Origin: Methylophilaceae bacterium
GTDB taxonomy: Bacteria > Pseudomonadota > Gammaproteobacteria > Burkholderiales > Methylophilaceae
Assembly (NCBI GenBank): GCA_018398995.1
Contig: CP073759.1
Location: 1,380,311-1,444,310, forward strand
DNA length: 64,000 nt
Reading direction: 5' to 3'
Made by a program: the position numbers and the translations under genes. Positions 10,033 to 18,882 of the stretch are shown piece by piece. The notes beneath the pieces are model-generated. The model had not been told where the DNA came from. It ran no database searches and saw nothing but the letters and a program-made list of their open reading frames with translations. How positions within the stretch are numbered: the first letter of the stretch is position 1; each line of letters opens with the position of its first letter.

Positions 10033-10701
10033 ATGACACAACATTTAGCTTTATTTGATTTAGATAATACTTTGCTGGCTGGTGACAGTGATTATAACTG
10101 GAGTTTGTTCCTGATTAATAAAGGCTTGTTGGATGCGAAAACGCATCACGATAGAAATGAGCAGTTTTATCAAGATTATAAAAATGGTTGTTTAGATATT
10201 TTTGCGTTCTTAAAATTTCAATTGCAACCATTATCGCAACATCCCAAGACATTCTTAGATGAATTGCATATTCAATATATGCAAACAGTGATTCGTCCAA
10301 TGATGACGGAAAAAGCCCAAGCTTTGGTCAATCAACATAAGGCGAATGGTGATTTATGTATGGTGATTACAGCAACCAATAGTTTTGTGACCCGGCCCAT
10401 TGCCACTGCTTTTGGCATTGAGTATTTAATTGGTACAGATCCTGAAATGGTCAATGGACAGTTTACGGGTAATGTCAGTGGCGAGCCAAGTTTCCAGCAA
10501 GGGAAAGTGACCCGATTACATGCATGGCTTGCAGAGCGTGGGCAAACATTAGCAGATTTTGCTGTAAGCTATTTTTATAGTGATTCACACAATGATTTAC
10601 CATTGATGAAACTAGTGACGAACCCAGTGGCTGTTGATGCTGATCCGCAACTAACCGAATATGCAAAAAATCATGATTGGCCGTTAATGAGCTTGCGTTA
10701 G
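10033..10701 (+). CDS. HAD-superfamily phosphatase (SerB-like, HAD-IB)
   Basis: A 222-aa cytoplasmic hydrolase with the HAD catalytic motif DLDNTLL at residues 9-15 (nucleophile and acid-base aspartates), motif II threonine in VITATNSFV, and motif IV YSDSHNDLPLM coordinating Mg2+. The arrangement with a helical cap after motif I matches the HAD-IB group that includes phosphoserine phosphatase and related small-molecule phosphatases. The substrate is not predictable. It is convergent with the next gene, 26 bases away. Confidence 0.88.
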   Translation: MTQHLALFDLDNTLLAGDSDYNWSLFLINKGLLDAKTHHDRNEQFYQDYKNGCLDIFAFLKFQLQPLSQHPKTFLDELHIQYMQTVIRPMMTEKAQALVNQHKANGDLCMVITATNSFVTRPIATAFGIEYLIGTDPEMVNGQFTGNVSGEPSFQQGKVTRLHAWLAERGQTLADFAVSYFYSDSHNDLPLMKLVTNPVAVDADPQLTEYAKNHDWPLMSLR

Positions 10702-10727
10702 TAAGGTTGTTTGTAATATTGCTGATT

Positions 10728-11558
10728 TTAATATTGACGGTGCAGGAGTAATTCTAAAACCACTCTTGAGCCGATATAAGATAACACCAGCAATCCAAAG
10801 CCAACCAGTGTCCAGCGGATAGCTTTTAAGCCACGCCAACCATGGCGATAACGGCCATATAAAAGCCCTGCATAAATAAACCACGATGCAATAGAAAAGA
10901 TAACCTTATGGCTAAACGCTAATGGTTTGCCAAAAATCTGTTCTGAGAAAATCATACCGCTGCCAACGGTTAATGTGAGTAAGATAAAGCCTAATGTAAT
11001 GACTTTAAACAATAAACTTTCCATCACCATCAGTGGTGGGAAGCTTGGCAATTGGATGAAAGTGGCCTTGTTGTGTAAGCTGCGCTCAGCAATCGCCATA
11101 ATTAAGGCATGCATGGCAGCAAAGGTAAACAAACTATAGGCCAATATGGCAATAGCGACATGCGCCATAAACCAAGAAGCTTCGTTGTAAGGCGCAATAT
11201 AATCATGAATGGATAGTGCTGAAAGTAGAACAAACAAAGCGGCAGGTGGCAAAACAAAGCACTGTAAAATATCAATCTTATGCTTCAAGTTGGCCAACCA
11301 ATAAATAAGTGCGGTCAGCCACAGAATGGCAGAAATTGCGTAAAATAGTCCAAAATTGAAATTACCCACGGCAAATATATCGGTATACAACAATCCCGCA
11401 TGAAGCACTAAACCTAATGCAATCATGGCTGAATGTAATTTTAGCGATTGTGCTTGTTCATTAGAAGCGTTGCTTAACTTGGCAATTCGCCAAAAATCAA
11501 AGGCGACCGCAAGATAAATAAACGCAACAACTAAATAAGGGATTAAATGTAACATCAT
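10728..11558 (-). CDS. CcsA/YpjD-type inner-membrane cytochrome c assembly protein
   Basis: A 276-aa protein made almost entirely of hydrophobic helices (about eight) with the central segment SWFMAHVAIAILAYSLFTFAA and C-terminal HKVIFSIASWFIYAGLLYGRYRHGWRG, which match the cytochrome C assembly (CcsA/CcmC-like) family in its YpjD form. In many proteobacteria ypjD is divergent from ffh exactly as here (starts 103 bases apart). Its biochemical role in this group is not settled; haem handling is the family expectation. Confidence 0.88.
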   Translation of the reverse strand: MMLHLIPYLVVAFIYLAVAFDFWRIAKLSNASNEQAQSLKLHSAMIALGLVLHAGLLYTDIFAVGNFNFGLFYAISAILWLTALIYWLANLKHKIDILQCFVLPPAALFVLLSALSIHDYIAPYNEASWFMAHVAIAILAYSLFTFAAMHALIMAIAERSLHNKATFIQLPSFPPLMVMESLLFKVITLGFILLTLTVGSGMIFSEQIFGKPLAFSHKVIFSIASWFIYAGLLYGRYRHGWRGLKAIRWTLVGFGLLVLSYIGSRVVLELLLHRQY

Positions 11559-11661
11559 GCAATTATGTCAAAACTCGCGTCAATCGCATAGCATGATGTA
11601 AAATTAGCCCAAATTAATTCAATGGTTCATATTCAAACGAGCCGATTAGGACAGTGAACAA

Positions 11662-13026
11662 ATGTTAGACAATTTAACAGGACGCTTGCAGGGCGTTATT
11701 AAAAATCTACGTGGGCAAGCACGGTTAACAGAAGACAATATAGCCGATGCGATGCGTGAGGTGCGCATGGCTTTACTAGAGGCAGATGTGGCGTTGCCAG
11801 TGGTTAAAGACTTTATTGCAAAAGTAAAAGAACGCGCTAATGGCCGAGCGGTGTTACAAAGTTTAAGCCCAGGACAGGCGGTTATTGAAGTTGTTAACGA
11901 AGAACTAACGGCGTTGATGGGTAAGGCAAATGTCGCACTTAATCTGGCCGCTGTTCCGCCGGTAGTGATTTTAATGGCGGGGTTGCAAGGCTCAGGTAAA
12001 ACAACCACTTGCGCCAAGTTAGCTAAATTGCTTAAAGCGGATAAGAAAAAAGTGTTGCTTGCTAGTGCAGATGTTTACCGTCCAGCCGCAATTACCCAAT
12101 TGCAAACGCTGGCGAATCAATTAGAGGTTGATTGTTTTGACAGTCATATTGAGCAAAAACCTGCCGAAATTGCCGAGAAAACAATAGCGTATGCCAAAGT
12201 CAATTACTATGATGTGGTGATTTTCGATACTGCGGGTCGATTGGGTATTGATGAAGCCATGATGGCTGAAATTAAAGCCTTACACGCACAACTGAAACCA
12301 GCAGAAACCTTATTTGTAGTTGATGCCATGCAAGGTCAAGATGCTGTGAATACCGCCAAAGCTTTTGGTGAAGCATTGCCACTTACTGGGGTAGTCCTCA
12401 CTAAACTAGATGGTGATGCGCGTGGCGGCGCAGCGCTATCTGTACGCCACGTGACTGGTCAGCCAATTAAATTTATAGGTGTTAGTGAGAAGGTTGATGG
12501 TTTAGAGCCATTTCACCCCGATCGCATGGCAGGCCGCATTTTAGGCATGGGCGATGTGCTGGGTTTGATTGAACAAGCGCATAAAAATGTCGATATGGAT
12601 GAAGCGAAAAAAGTCGCTGATAAAATCAAATCAGGTAGTAAATTTGATTTAGAGGACTTTAAAGCGCAGATGGTACAAATGCGTAAAATGGGCGGTATGA
12701 GTGCGCTGATGGATAAAATGCCATCACAAGTAGCTGAAATGGCGTCAAAAGTCAGCAGCGATGAGGCAGAGAAATCTTTACGCCGCATAGAAGGCATTAT
12801 TAATAGTATGACGCCTTTAGAGCGGCGTAAACCTGAGTTGATTAAAGCCACGCGTAAAAAGCGCATTGCTGCCGGTAGTGGTGTACAAGTGCAGGAAGTG
12901 AATCGTCTGCTTAAACAGTTTGAAGAGACGCAGAAAATGATGAAAATGTTTAGTAAAGGCGGTATTGCTAAGCTGATGCGCGGCATGGGCGGCCTAATGG
13001 GTGGAAAACTGCCAGGGATGCGATAA
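11662..13026 (+). CDS. ffh: Signal recognition particle GTPase Ffh
   Basis: Binds 4.5S RNA and signal sequences of nascent membrane proteins and delivers ribosomes to FtsY. The 454-aa product contains an N domain, the G domain with P-loop GLQGSGKTTTCAKLA near residue 107, DTAGRLGIDEAMM, and TKLDGDARGGAALS, then the methionine-rich M domain that ends in a Met/Gly stretch (MRGMGGLMGGKLPGMR). Full length. rpsP or trmD do not follow; the next gene is tRNA-Lys. Confidence 0.97.
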   Translation: MLDNLTGRLQGVIKNLRGQARLTEDNIADAMREVRMALLEADVALPVVKDFIAKVKERANGRAVLQSLSPGQAVIEVVNEELTALMGKANVALNLAAVPPVVILMAGLQGSGKTTTCAKLAKLLKADKKKVLLASADVYRPAAITQLQTLANQLEVDCFDSHIEQKPAEIAEKTIAYAKVNYYDVVIFDTAGRLGIDEAMMAEIKALHAQLKPAETLFVVDAMQGQDAVNTAKAFGEALPLTGVVLTKLDGDARGGAALSVRHVTGQPIKFIGVSEKVDGLEPFHPDRMAGRILGMGDVLGLIEQAHKNVDMDEAKKVADKIKSGSKFDLEDFKAQMVQMRKMGGMSALMDKMPSQVAEMASKVSSDEAEKSLRRIEGIINSMTPLERRKPELIKATRKKRIAAGSGVQVQEVNRLLKQFEETQKMMKMFSKGGIAKLMRGMGGLMGGKLPGMR

Positions 13027-13093
13027 TTGCTCTCAATAGACCAATATGAATAATATTTTTTTCAGAAAATCAAAGATTAATGGCTAAACGATC

Positions 13094-13122
13094 TTGACCT
13101 GATGGCGTGTTTGCATCATAAT
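13094..13122 (+). promoter_or_regulatory. Promoter of tRNA-Lys
   Basis: TTGACC (13094-13099), a 17-base spacer and CATAAT (13117-13122), followed by CGCGG, a GC-rich discriminator typical of stable-RNA promoters under stringent control. It lies 47 bases before the tRNA. An inverted repeat TTTTGGG-N6-CCCAAAA follows at about 13136-13155. Confidence 0.65.
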
Positions 13123-13169
13123 CGCGGTCTTGCATTTTTGGGCAACAACCCAAAATCGTTAGTAAAAAT

Positions 13170-13245
13170 GGGGAGTTAGCTCAGCTGGTAGAGCAGCGGA
13201 CTTTTAATCCGTTTGTCACGCGTTCGATCCGCGTACTCCCTACCA
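13170..13245 (+). tRNA. tRNA-Lys (anticodon TTT)
   Basis: A complete 76-nt cloverleaf: acceptor GGGGAGT pairing with ACTCCCT (one G-U at the first pair), TA at positions 8-9, D arm GCTC...GAGC, anticodon stem GCGGA/TCCGT with loop CTTTTAA (TTT anticodon), T arm CGCG-TTCGATC-CGCG and an encoded CCA. Its 3' half and downstream terminator recur in decayed form at 17.5 kb, suggesting use as an integration site. Confidence 0.97.
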
Positions 13246-13261
13246 AATTTAGTATTAAAAC

Positions 13262-13294
13262 AATAGGTTACAAGAAATTGTAACCTATTTTTTT
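13262..13294 (+). terminator. Terminator of tRNA-Lys
   Basis: A perfect 12-bp stem AATAGGTTACAA / TTGTAACCTATT with a 4-base loop followed by T residues to 13294. A degraded copy of this hairpin occurs at about 17580-17620. Confidence 0.9.
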
Positions 13295-13518
13295 GTCCGT
13301 AATTTCAATACACAACAACTGCACACCGTCTTGTCGGGATTCACAGCTTTCAACTTGCGCGTCAAATATTCGACTTTCAATATTTAGATTGGTCTATGAT
13401 CATTCTACTGAATTGGTATTAAAAATACTCAATCATCGCACAACCAAAGATATGTCTCGTTATAGCGTAGAGCATAGCTATTGCTATCCAGGCAGTTTTG
13501 ATCTTGGCAATAAAAGCG

Positions 13519-15066
13519 TTATCTAGCATTGTCACTATTCATCATTCTGTTTAAGAAGGGACTTAACATAAACAGAATTACACCAGCCGATATGCTGATG
13601 GTGGCAAGAAAAGGATACAAAGAGAAGTCCGTATTTCTTAGAATGGATTCAAGTGTGCCAGACATGTAGCCCGCAACAGCACTAGAAAGAAGCCAAACTC
13701 CCATTAACAATGCACTTAATTTGGCGGGTGCCACTCTTGATACCATAGCTAAGCCTATCGGTGAGAGCATTAATTCCCCAAGTGTGTGTATTGCATAAAC
13801 CATCAAAAGCCACTCAGGTCCTACGCGCCCCAACGTATCCGATAGGTTTTGAGCATGAGACATGACCACAAATCCAAGGCCAAGAACAATCATTCCAAGG
13901 GATTGTTTACCGACATCACTTAATGCGTATTTACTGTTATCTAACGTGGTCCATATGATTGAAAACAGAGGTGCCAACAAAATAATCAAAGCAGGGTTTA
14001 TGGCTTGAAATGATGATGCTGGAATTAAAAAACCAAATAATTCCCGATCTGTATTTTTATCTGCAAATAGGGTCATGGTGCCGCCAGCTTGCTCAAACCC
14101 TGTCCAAAAGATAATCACAAAAAGCATGACAATTAAGATAGCAATCACTCTAGACCAATCTGATTTGCTCATTGTGTCGTTTGATTCAGGATTATTCGAA
14201 GAGAGTGTTGGAGGAGAATTTGATTTTGAATTAAGCAAATAAACTAAGACGCCGCCAAGTAACGATAACTCAAGGATCACCTTTTGGGTTTTAGAGAGTA
14301 AATCCAACCATGGACTAAAAAACGCGAAGCCGTAAATGACTGCGCAAACAAAAGCGACTGAAGCACCCACCCATGCCAAAATTAATTTGGTATCAGAAAA
14401 ATCAACTGGATTTTGATGCGCCTTTAATCCTGCGCGGCCAAGCTTATCCTGTCCCATCAGAAGTTGAATAGCGCCAACTGTCATGCCTACACCTGCGCAT
14501 GCAAAACCATAATGCCAACCGACTTTCTCACCCAAGGTGCCAGCAACTAAAGGAGCCAAAAAGGCGCCCAAATTAATGCCCATATAAAAGATAGAATAAC
14601 CAGCAGATCTTTTACCCTCTTCCCCAGGACCGTAAAGATCACCGACCAGTGATGATGAATTTGGCTTAAAAAATCCATTACCCACAATCAGCAAACCTAA
14701 GGCCACATATAGCAATGACTCAAAAGCCATACAAAAATGTCCGAGCACCATTAAAAAAGCGCCAATTAACATGGCTCTTCTTTTGCCTAAATACTTATCA
14801 GCAATTGCCCCGCCGTAAATTGGGGTAAGGTAAACAAGGCCTGTATAAATCCCATATAATGCAAGCGCATTATCTCTTGTATAAGAAAGTGAGTTAATCA
14901 GATATAAAACAAGAAGTGAGCGCATGCCGTAGTAACTAAAGCGCTCCCACATTTCTGCAAAAAATATGACTTTTAGCCCTGATGGTTGACGAGAATTATT
15001 CTTAAACTTATTCGTTAATTGATCCGATAGACTGCCTATATTGTTTACTGAGTTATGATCAAACAT
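13519..15066 (-). CDS. POT/PTR-family proton-dependent oligopeptide transporter
   Basis: A 515-aa MFS-type inner-membrane carrier with about 14 hydrophobic helices. The N-terminal EMWERFSYYG matches the ExxERFxYYG proton-coupling motif of POT transporters, and GNGFFKPNSSSLVGDLY is the second family signature (peptide-transport PTR2 site). It imports di- and tripeptides with protons. The N-terminal about 30 residues ahead of the motif are hydrophilic. It lies between tRNA-Lys and a decayed copy of the tRNA end, in a probably acquired segment; no neighbouring peptide-related gene suggests a narrower role. Confidence 0.93.
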   Translation of the reverse strand: MFDHNSVNNIGSLSDQLTNKFKNNSRQPSGLKVIFFAEMWERFSYYGMRSLLVLYLINSLSYTRDNALALYGIYTGLVYLTPIYGGAIADKYLGKRRAMLIGAFLMVLGHFCMAFESLLYVALGLLIVGNGFFKPNSSSLVGDLYGPGEEGKRSAGYSIFYMGINLGAFLAPLVAGTLGEKVGWHYGFACAGVGMTVGAIQLLMGQDKLGRAGLKAHQNPVDFSDTKLILAWVGASVAFVCAVIYGFAFFSPWLDLLSKTQKVILELSLLGGVLVYLLNSKSNSPPTLSSNNPESNDTMSKSDWSRVIAILIVMLFVIIFWTGFEQAGGTMTLFADKNTDRELFGFLIPASSFQAINPALIILLAPLFSIIWTTLDNSKYALSDVGKQSLGMIVLGLGFVVMSHAQNLSDTLGRVGPEWLLMVYAIHTLGELMLSPIGLAMVSRVAPAKLSALLMGVWLLSSAVAGYMSGTLESILRNTDFSLYPFLATISISAGVILFMLSPFLNRMMNSDNAR

Positions 15067-15493
15067 GATTGCTAGCCTATATTTTCATAGGCAAACTTTA
15101 AATCATTTGCTTTAAAATTGATAGATTGTCCAATCCCCAATCAAGAAACTCAACTCGTTTCTGTGAAGCTATTGCCCGAAACAACATTCATTTTAGATGG
15201 AGCTACTTTTTACAAAAGACCGCGCAGTAGCCGCTAACAGGTCAGATTTAAAACCAACTATCCTTGGGTGTATTTCACCACTGGAACTGAGAGTTTAGGC
15301 GTGTTAGCACCAGCGGTATATCGCGCAAAAATGGAAAACTTTAATTTAGAGCTGTCTCATTAATGGGGAAGTAGACATCACATTCTTTGGTTTACTATGC
15401 CATTCATGGCTCAGCAAATTATTGATGTGCAAACATTGAAGATATTAACTTCTATATGGCATTCTCGTACCAAACGCCATGCAATATCGGTGA
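15067..15493. other. Gene-free stretch with unrecognised coding debris
   Basis: No intact gene is visible. On the plus strand one frame stays open in pieces around 15180-15360 (translating to ...YPWVYFTTGTESLGVLAPAVY... with a stop inside), which looks like the remnant of a lost gene, but I do not recognise a family. Confidence 0.4.
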
Positions 15494-15916
15494 TCAGAAA
15501 CTTAAAGGAACGCCAACTTCGCCCACATAAAACACGATGAGTTTTGCAGTTGTTGTTCCTTGATTGATACCAAAGTGCCACTTGTCAACCAGCTCGACAA
15601 TGGTATCTCCAGCTTTAAGAATCAATTGTTTGCCATCTTCAGCATTAACGGTTAGCTCCCCTTCAAGCATCATGCCCGCATTAATGACTGGATGTTTATG
15701 CATTGGCAATTTTGTCCCTGGTGCTATTTCATATTGCAAAATAGTGATTTCCGGATTGTTTAGTGGGTAAGGCGGTAGCAGGCTACCGTCCCACTGTTTA
15801 GTGGCTTTAAGTATCTGAGTCACTTTGATTCCAGTTTCTACTGGATGTGCATCGGCTGATTGCGCTAATGTCGGTATTAAGAAGCTAATCCATAGCATTG
15901 ACAATAGATGCTTCAT
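15494..15916 (-). CDS. Secreted single-domain cupin protein
   Basis: A 140-aa protein with a Sec signal peptide (MKHLLSMLWISFLIPTLAQSADA) and one cupin beta-barrel: motif 1 is recognisable as PMHKHPVINAGMMLEGELTV and motif 2 as DTIVELVDKWHFGINQG, with His residues placed for a metal. The start at 15916 has GGAG six bases upstream; an in-frame ATG four codons earlier lacks one. Function is unknown; small periplasmic cupins bind metals or small ligands. It is a lone gene facing away from the toxin-antitoxin pair. Confidence 0.85.
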   Translation of the reverse strand: MKHLLSMLWISFLIPTLAQSADAHPVETGIKVTQILKATKQWDGSLLPPYPLNNPEITILQYEIAPGTKLPMHKHPVINAGMMLEGELTVNAEDGKQLILKAGDTIVELVDKWHFGINQGTTTAKLIVFYVGEVGVPLSF

Positions 15917-16357
15917 TTTCAACTCCAATTCATAAGTAAATATTAAGGCCGCAGTTTATCTATTTTTTAAGAAAATAAACACAGTTAAAAAAGTTTGAGG
16001 CAATGTCAGTCAATTGTTTGTGCACTGAACCTCCTCTACTCTATTAGACCTCTTTTAAGCCTTGATTTGAAGCCTTGATTTGAAGCACTCCCTATTTGTT
16101 ATTGTAAATAACGCTTGATTTAACGCACTAGCGCAGCTAAAAAAGCTGCATACGTAGCAGCTTTGACTTGATCGACTGTTTAACCCCGCCTAGTTTTGTT
16201 TGCTGCAGGTGTTGGTTTAATGTCACTTGACGTGATTTCCGACAAATCTAAATGGTTGGGAATCACGATTGTTCATCAAGACACTGTCAAAACAATTGAC
16301 GCCTAGTTTGGGAATCGAACTTTGCTCATATTATTACTGCGTAAAAACTGATGACAG

Positions 16358-16435
16358 TCCTACCCGCACACCTTTCAACGCCCCGAAAACAGGCGCTTAA
16401 ACTAACTGAAGTCTTACGATTAAAATCAGGCGCTG
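16358..16435. repeat. 78-bp direct repeat, copy 1
   Basis: Nearly identical to 17331-17408 (five differences by eye, no gaps). The pair brackets the toxin-antitoxin operon. Both contain CGCCCCGAAAACAGGCGCTT. Its origin is unknown. Confidence 0.85.
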
Positions 16436-16480
16436 GTAAAAGCGTGAGAGCTCCATTCTCTCTCCTGCACTAATTAAATT

Positions 16481-16509
16481 AAAAGCTTAACAATTGATAA
16501 GCTTTTTTT
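16481..16509. terminator. Terminator-like hairpin
   Basis: Stem AAAAGCTTA / TAAGCTTTT with an 8-base loop, followed by T residues; A residues on the other side would let it act in both directions. No intact gene directly precedes it. Confidence 0.5.
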
Positions 16510-16672
16510 ACGTCTATTTTTGCGGGCATTTTTCGCGACAAACCTTGCTCAGTTAAACATTATTATCTTAATGTCACGGTGGGGCTTTTTTAGATGTTTT
16601 AAGTCGACGTTAGGTTGGGCATCAAACTTCTCTGATATTGATTGACAATGTCTTTAATGCCTATTAGAGTTA

Positions 16673-16690
16673 GTGTTACTTTAGTAACAC
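16673..16690. promoter_or_regulatory. Palindromic operator of the toxin-antitoxin operon
   Basis: GTGTTACT-TT-AGTAACAC is a perfect 8-bp inverted repeat with a 2-base spacer, 15 bases before the antitoxin ATG and just downstream of a TTGACA -35 element (16642-16647). Ribbon-helix-helix antitoxins autorepress by binding such sites. Confidence 0.75.
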
Positions 16691-16705
16691 CTTAAGGACT
16701 TTGTC

Positions 16706-16984
16706 ATGAGTACTACTTCACTAAAATTATCGGATGAAATAAAAGCGAAAGCTGCTAACGCTGCCAAGGAGCTCGGTATTTCGGCGCACGCTTTTATGGT
16801 TGAAGCAATTAGACAGGCATCAATAAACACAGAATACCGTAGTGAGTTTATTGCTGAAGCTAGAGCTTCAAGAGAAGCGACGCTTAAAAATAAGGAAATT
16901 TACCAATCTAAAGATGTGTTTGATCATTTGCGATCACGTATTGCTGGTAAACAAGTAACATCACTAAAAGCTAACTCTTGGTAA
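16706..16984 (+). CDS. Antitoxin, ribbon-helix-helix (CopG/ParD-like)
   Basis: A 92-aa protein starting STTSLKLSDEIKAKAANAAKELGISAHAFMVEAIRQA, an RHH DNA-binding N-terminus (beta strand TSLKLS, then two helices), with a charged, flexible C-terminal half that would wrap the toxin. It is the first gene of a two-gene operon and overlaps the toxin gene by seven bases. A palindromic operator lies just upstream, consistent with autoregulation. Confidence 0.85.
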   Translation: MSTTSLKLSDEIKAKAANAAKELGISAHAFMVEAIRQASINTEYRSEFIAEARASREATLKNKEIYQSKDVFDHLRSRIAGKQVTSLKANSW

Positions 16985-17280
16985 AAATCGTTTATTCTCA
17001 ACATGCTGTTAACGATCTTATTCGATTAACAGACTTTCTTATTGCGGCAGACATTAAGGGCGCTTCAGAGACTGTAGATCTTATCGAGGAAGCTGTCAGT
17101 ATTCTCGATCGTCATCCGCTTATTGGTCGAATTGTTGACGAGGAAATCAGGGAGCTTGTGATCTCAAGGGGTGCAACTGGATACGTCGCACTCTATAGTG
17201 TTGAAGATCATAAGAATGTTATTTTGATTTTGGCTATTAGGCATCAACGAGAAGCAGGCTATACCTTCAACCAACCTTGA
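16978..17280 (+). CDS. Toxin of the RelE/ParE superfamily
   Basis: A 100-aa protein with the ParE/RelE plan: KIVYSQHAVNDLIRLTDFL, then ILDRHPLIGRIVDEEIRELVISRGATGYVALYSVEDHKNVILILAIRHQREAGY; the RELVI...GYVALY and ILAIRHQREAGY strands are family hallmarks. It begins at a TTG that overlaps the antitoxin stop, so translation is coupled. ParE types inhibit gyrase while RelE types cleave mRNA; the sequence by eye fits ParE better, but this is not certain. The pair sits between two copies of a 78-bp repeat. Confidence 0.87.
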   Translation: MVKIVYSQHAVNDLIRLTDFLIAADIKGASETVDLIEEAVSILDRHPLIGRIVDEEIRELVISRGATGYVALYSVEDHKNVILILAIRHQREAGYTFNQP

Positions 17281-17330
17281 TGTAGTCAATGAGCGTCAAA
17301 AGAATGGCCGCCTGATTTTGTTGTTTACAA

Positions 17331-17408
17331 TCCTATCCGCACACCTTTTAACGCCCCGAAAACAGGCGCTTAAACCAACTGAAATCTTACGATTAAAATC
17401 AGGCGCTG
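17331..17408. repeat. 78-bp direct repeat, copy 2
   Basis: Partner of 16358-16435 (see there). A short open frame that runs through it (about 17318-17506) has no independent support as a gene. Confidence 0.85.
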
Positions 17409-17503
17409 ACGCTCTCAAAATCCAGCGCAAGGATAGGTGGCAATTTAGAGCACTTTTTAGCACGGTTCAATCAATACCAAAATTTGAATCAAGTAGTGCA
17501 CGC

Positions 17504-17650
17504 TAGAGCAGCGCCTCGACACGTTTAATCCGTTTTTCGCGTGTTCTATCTGCGTACTCCCTAACCAATTTATTATTAAAACAATAGCTTACAAGCAGTT
17601 GTCACCTATTTTTTGTCAAAAAAATACTTCATACCCACTGCACACCGTTG
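17504..17650 (+). other. Decayed copy of the tRNA-Lys 3' half, terminator and downstream sequence
   Basis: Follows positions about 13190-13331 with many substitutions and small indels: TAGAGCAGCG, TTTAATCCGTTT, TGCGTACTCCCTA-CCAA, the hairpin AATAGCTTACAA...TTGTCACCTATTTTTT and the distal CTGCACACCGT. The anticodon region is damaged, so it is not a functional tRNA. Together with intact tRNA-Lys it brackets about 4.2 kb of accessory genes, as an old attachment-site duplication or segmental duplication would. Confidence 0.8.
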
Positions 17651-18267
17651 CTAAAGATGTCATCAAATATAAAAGTGATAGTGAAAATGAAGAACTTATT
17701 TATTTAGGTCAACAAGACTTGGCTAAGGTACTGAACAGGCTTTCTGAAAGGTGTTTATGTCCACTTCCCGCCAACTGAGAGACAACTGATCTGCCCCTAC
17801 AACACTAGCAGATAAACTTAATTACTACTTTTACTATTTTTTTATTTTTGAGTATATTATTTTTAATATTAACGTGAGTTCTAGCAGTTTTAATGCTCAA
17901 AAATCTAGCCGACCTTTTGAAGTATTTAAGAATAGTGAAAATAGTATATTTTTGTTGTTAGGGACGAATAAGTAGTTTTCTAACTAACAATCATCAATGC
18001 TTATTTTTATTAAACAAAGCAGTTACGTGAGAGGGTAGCCTATTTTTTATTATTTAGATATTTTAGATATCTGTCCTGCTATTAGCTTGTTTAAATTATC
18101 GTCAATAAATTAGGGTTCATAAACCACCTCATAATCAAAAAATAACACAGTGGCTCTAGTAGTTTTCTGCGCATGTGTATTGTTATTGTCAGTGTGTAGA
18201 GGGGATGGTTAGATGGGTTCGCAGATGTATAATACTAAAATAAATTTTACCGATTCATTCAATAATT
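17651..18267. other. AT-rich gene-free stretch
   Basis: No gene, RNA or repeat recognised. A short fragment around 17655-17750 has coding character (DVIKYKSDSENEELIYLGQQDLAKV...) but is broken at both ends. The remainder is AT-rich spacer before the lipoprotein gene. Confidence 0.4.
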
Positions 18268-18282
18268 ATGAAAGGGCGATTG

Positions 18283-18615
18283 ATGCCAATATCTTTTAAA
18301 GGGTTAGTAGTAATGTCATTGGTTTCTGCAGTGTTGCTATCTGGTTGTGCTAGTACGCTAATTGAAAAAAAAGTAGGTTCGGAGGGGGTGGCGGTTGTAG
18401 ATGCTAATAAAGTTTTGGGCTGTGAATCAAAAGGTAGAATGACTGCCAGCGTGTTGGCTAAGGTTTGGTTTATTAACCGTGGTAAAGAAAGTGTTGAGCA
18501 GAATCTTTTACAAATGGCGCGCAATTCTGCAGTAGAAGCCAATGCAGATACCATTGTGAAGGGAGGGTCAAAAGTGTTTGGTGAACGGACTTACTTTTTT
18601 TATAAGTGCCGATAG
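18283..18615 (+). CDS. Small lipoprotein (DUF4156/YjeI-like)
   Basis: A 110-aa lipoprotein: signal peptide MPISFKGLVVMSLVSAVLLSG with lipobox LSGC, so the mature protein starts at the Cys and is lipidated by Lgt/LspA. The mature part has two further Cys (LGCESKG and the C-terminal YKCR) likely to form a disulfide, and the motif ARNSAVEANADTIV typical of small enterobacterial-like lipoproteins of the DUF4156 kind. I choose the ATG at 18283 (AAAGGG nearby); an ATG five codons earlier is possible. Function unknown. Confidence 0.8.
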   Translation: MPISFKGLVVMSLVSAVLLSGCASTLIEKKVGSEGVAVVDANKVLGCESKGRMTASVLAKVWFINRGKESVEQNLLQMARNSAVEANADTIVKGGSKVFGERTYFFYKCR

Positions 18616-18882
18616 AGCTGAGTATTTGATTAATGTAACAGCAAGATACAGCTGGCTTAGCTTTTTGATTCCTCCCGCTTGCACTTTTTGGTCATCTGTA
18701 ATAGCTTACTAAATCAGGACACAACTTAAGAGGCGATATTGATAATAAAGCGCCTCGACTTTAGTGGGTATTTGCCCACCATTGAAACGGTGTGGTCTAA
18801 CCGTATTTTAATACTGGTACGGCCTGAGAACAGTAGACACTTTTTATGTTACAAATTACTCTAGACATAAAAAGGAAGAATC

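Larger units (their letters stand above)
15929..16672. other. Gene-free stretch with a repeat copy and a hairpin
   Basis: No coding region stands out. It contains inverted-repeat sequence near 16133-16165 (AGCAGCT/AGCTGC blocks), the first copy of a 78-bp repeat (16358-16435), a terminator-like hairpin (16481-16509) and, at its end, the promoter of the toxin-antitoxin operon (TTGACA at 16642-16647). Confidence 0.5.

Noticed and set aside
17318-17506. 62-codon plus-strand frame
   Set aside because: Runs through the 78-bp repeat; the differences between the two repeat copies are mostly non-synonymous in this frame, so no sign of protein-level selection.
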